Source: an uncultured Rubrobacteraceae bacterium (GTDB lineage: Bacteria > Actinomycetota > Rubrobacteria > Rubrobacterales > Rubrobacteraceae). Taken from it: a stretch of 14,388 nucleotides of DNA. A model generated the notes under the pieces. It had not been told where the DNA came from. It worked only from the letters and a program-made list of their open reading frames with translations, and made no database searches. Within the stretch, counting starts at the first letter, position 1. Each line of letters starts with the position of its first letter. A program made the position numbers and the translations under genes. Below, in pieces: positions 13,430-14,388 of this stretch. The stretch is from the NCBI GenBank assembly GCA_902806015.1, contig CADCUZ010000035.1:1-14388 (forward strand), in the 5' to 3' direction.

Positions 13430-14218
13430 ATGCCGGTCGATGCCGCGCTGGTGGGCGCGCTGCACGTCGAATGCCTCAAGAAGCGAAACCTCGGGGGGGT
13501 GGAGCGTCCCCACCACACGCTCTTCCAGACCTCGACCATCGAGGCGCTCCTGGACGGCAACTACGACGGCGACGTCAGCTTCGCCGAGCTTAGGGACCGC
13601 GGCGATTTCGGCCTGGGCACCCTCGACGCGCTGGACGGCGAGATGGTCGCTCTTGATGGCGGCTTCTATCAGGTAAAGGCGGACGGGCGGGCCTACGCCA
13701 TCGACGGCCGGACGAGGACGCCGTTCGCCGTCGTGACGTTCTTCGAGCCGGGGTTGTGCCAAACGATCGCCGCGTCGACGGATTTCGCCGGCCTTTGTGC
13801 TTACGTGGACCGGCTAGTCGGCGAGACGGCAGCCTGCTGCGCCGTGCGGGTGGACGGGCGCTTCGGGCGCGTCAAGACGCGCAGCGTGCCCCGGCAGCGC
13901 AAGCCCTACCCGCCCCTCGTAGAGGTCGTCAAGGGCCAGCGCGTCTTCGAGTTCCACGACGTCCTGGGCAGTCTCGTGGGCTTCCGCTTCCCCGACCACG
14001 CCCGAGGTTTGAACGTCCCCGGCTACCACTTACACTTTATCACCGACGACAGAAGCGCCGGCGGGCACGTGCTCGGGTGTCGGCTGGCTCGTGGGGAGCT
14101 TCGCGTGGACCGCGAGGCGGACCTGCGACTCGAGCTTCCGTCCGGGGTGGGCCTGCCCGCACCCGACCAGACATCGACGAAGAGCGAGGCGTTAGATCGC
14201 GTCGAAAGGGAAGGGTAG
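13430..14218 (+). CDS. budA: Alpha-acetolactate decarboxylase
   Basis: This 262-residue enzyme converts 2-acetolactate to acetoin and CO2, the acetoin/butanediol branch from pyruvate; it is a cytoplasmic zinc enzyme. Family blocks are LFQTSTIEALLDGNYDGDVS (31-50), ELRDRGDFGLGTLDALDGEM (53-72, with Glu71), FEPGLCQTI, KTRSVPRQRKPYPPL (149-163, with Arg151 as the conserved active-site Arg), and the C-terminal HDVLGSLVGFRFPDHARGLN with YHLHFITDDRSAGGHVLG (199-216). The zinc ligands His200, His202 and His213 are present. AGGAG lies 4 bases before the ATG. Length is normal for the family. No acetolactate synthase gene is in the window, so the substrate may come from the valine pathway or a distant gene. 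An unusual upstream structure (13293-13367) may regulate it. The symbol alsD is equally used. Confidence 0.95.
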   Translation: MPVDAALVGALHVECLKKRNLGGVERPHHTLFQTSTIEALLDGNYDGDVSFAELRDRGDFGLGTLDALDGEMVALDGGFYQVKADGRAYAIDGRTRTPFAVVTFFEPGLCQTIAASTDFAGLCAYVDRLVGETAACCAVRVDGRFGRVKTRSVPRQRKPYPPLVEVVKGQRVFEFHDVLGSLVGFRFPDHARGLNVPGYHLHFITDDRSAGGHVLGCRLARGELRVDREADLRLELPSGVGLPAPDQTSTKSEALDRVEREG

Positions 14219-14388
14219 CGCGCACCGCCCGTGCCGACACACAACCTCACCGCCGTAACCCCCTCCCTTAGGCGCGGCGGAAACGGTACGCTCCCCAGCC
14301 GCTCCGCCGTCACGCGCACGGCGTCGCCGGGCCGCACGGGGTACAGGCCCAGCGGCGTCCCCGTAAGGACGAACTGCCGCGGGCGCAA
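14023..14388 (-). CDS. Fumarylacetoacetase-family protein, C-terminal end (partial)
   Basis: The gene enters from the right edge. The visible start, RPRQFVLTGTPLGLYPVRPGD, followed by AVRVTAERLGSV, matches the end of fumarylacetoacetate hydrolase-family proteins, where TGTP-G and a GD-V-V stretch close the metal-dependent fold. These enzymes cleave C-C bonds or isomerise small ketoacids. Family members usually end within about 15 residues of this point, yet this frame stays open to 14023, some 195 bases into the convergent decarboxylase gene. A second frame reads YRFRRA then stops at 14268-14270, a more natural end. A frameshift around 14285 is therefore possible; the stated left border is only the in-frame stop. 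Confidence 0.65.
   Translation of the reverse strand: MRPRQFVLTGTPLGLYPVRPGDAVRVTAERLGSVPFPPRLREGVTAVRLCVGTGGARYPSLSTRSNASLFVDVWSGAGRPTPDGSSSRRSASRSTRSSPRASRHPSTCPPALLSSVIKCKW

Overview
The window reads as chromosomal DNA of a high-GC actinobacterium. The GC-rich third codon positions, strong AGGAGG-type ribosome binding sites, frequent GTG starts, an exported PhoX-type phosphatase and small SHOCT-domain membrane proteins all fit. My guess is a Rubrobacter-like lineage, but that is inference: there is no rRNA or other marker gene here. I found no tRNA, rRNA, CRISPR array or intact insertion sequence.

Layout from left to right. A minus-strand sulfatase (123-1571) is followed by a small plus-strand HGPYWY-motif protein (2069-2449) and about 690 bases without a recognisable gene. 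Next is a minus-strand Tat-exported lipoprotein phosphatase of the PhoX family (3138-4982), preceded by what looks like a PHO box. The centre (5340-9329) is a compact regulatory locus. It holds two minus-strand SHOCT proteins, a minus-strand histidine kinase and OmpR-type regulator overlapping by 4 bases, and a divergent plus-strand operon of a small membrane protein, a two-helix membrane protein and a third SHOCT protein. To its right lie a decayed short-chain dehydrogenase (9351-9655), a four-helix membrane protein (9720-10088), about 650 bases of gene-poor DNA, a glycine betaine-type substrate-binding lipoprotein (10742-11698, true start probably later), a minus-strand potassium-channel-like protein with an unusual filter (12020-12808), a structured upstream region, acetolactate decarboxylase (13430-14218), and the end of a fumarylacetoacetase-family gene running in from the right edge.

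The most interesting result is in the central locus. The promoter reading left into the SHOCT pair (6216 down to 6162) and the promoter reading right into the other SHOCT operon (8094 to 8148) share one architecture. Each has four tandem 11-base units, the first two starting CTTGATC, and then a TACAGT -10-like box exactly 16 bases after the start of unit four, inside an identical 11-base CTCCTACAGTG. The two sites flank the two-component system and point outward. The simplest reading is that the response regulator binds the 11-base repeats and activates both SHOCT operons, making a self-contained envelope-response module. This is inferred from sequence only, but it is specific and testable.

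Secondary points are the PHO box upstream of phoX, a strong hairpin with an alternative pairing ahead of the acetolactate decarboxylase gene, a possible ACG start for the betaine-binding lipoprotein, an AYG instead of GYG potassium filter, a diverged repeat of about 54 bases present in two intergenic regions, and a dehydrogenase remnant whose catalytic Lys has become Glu.
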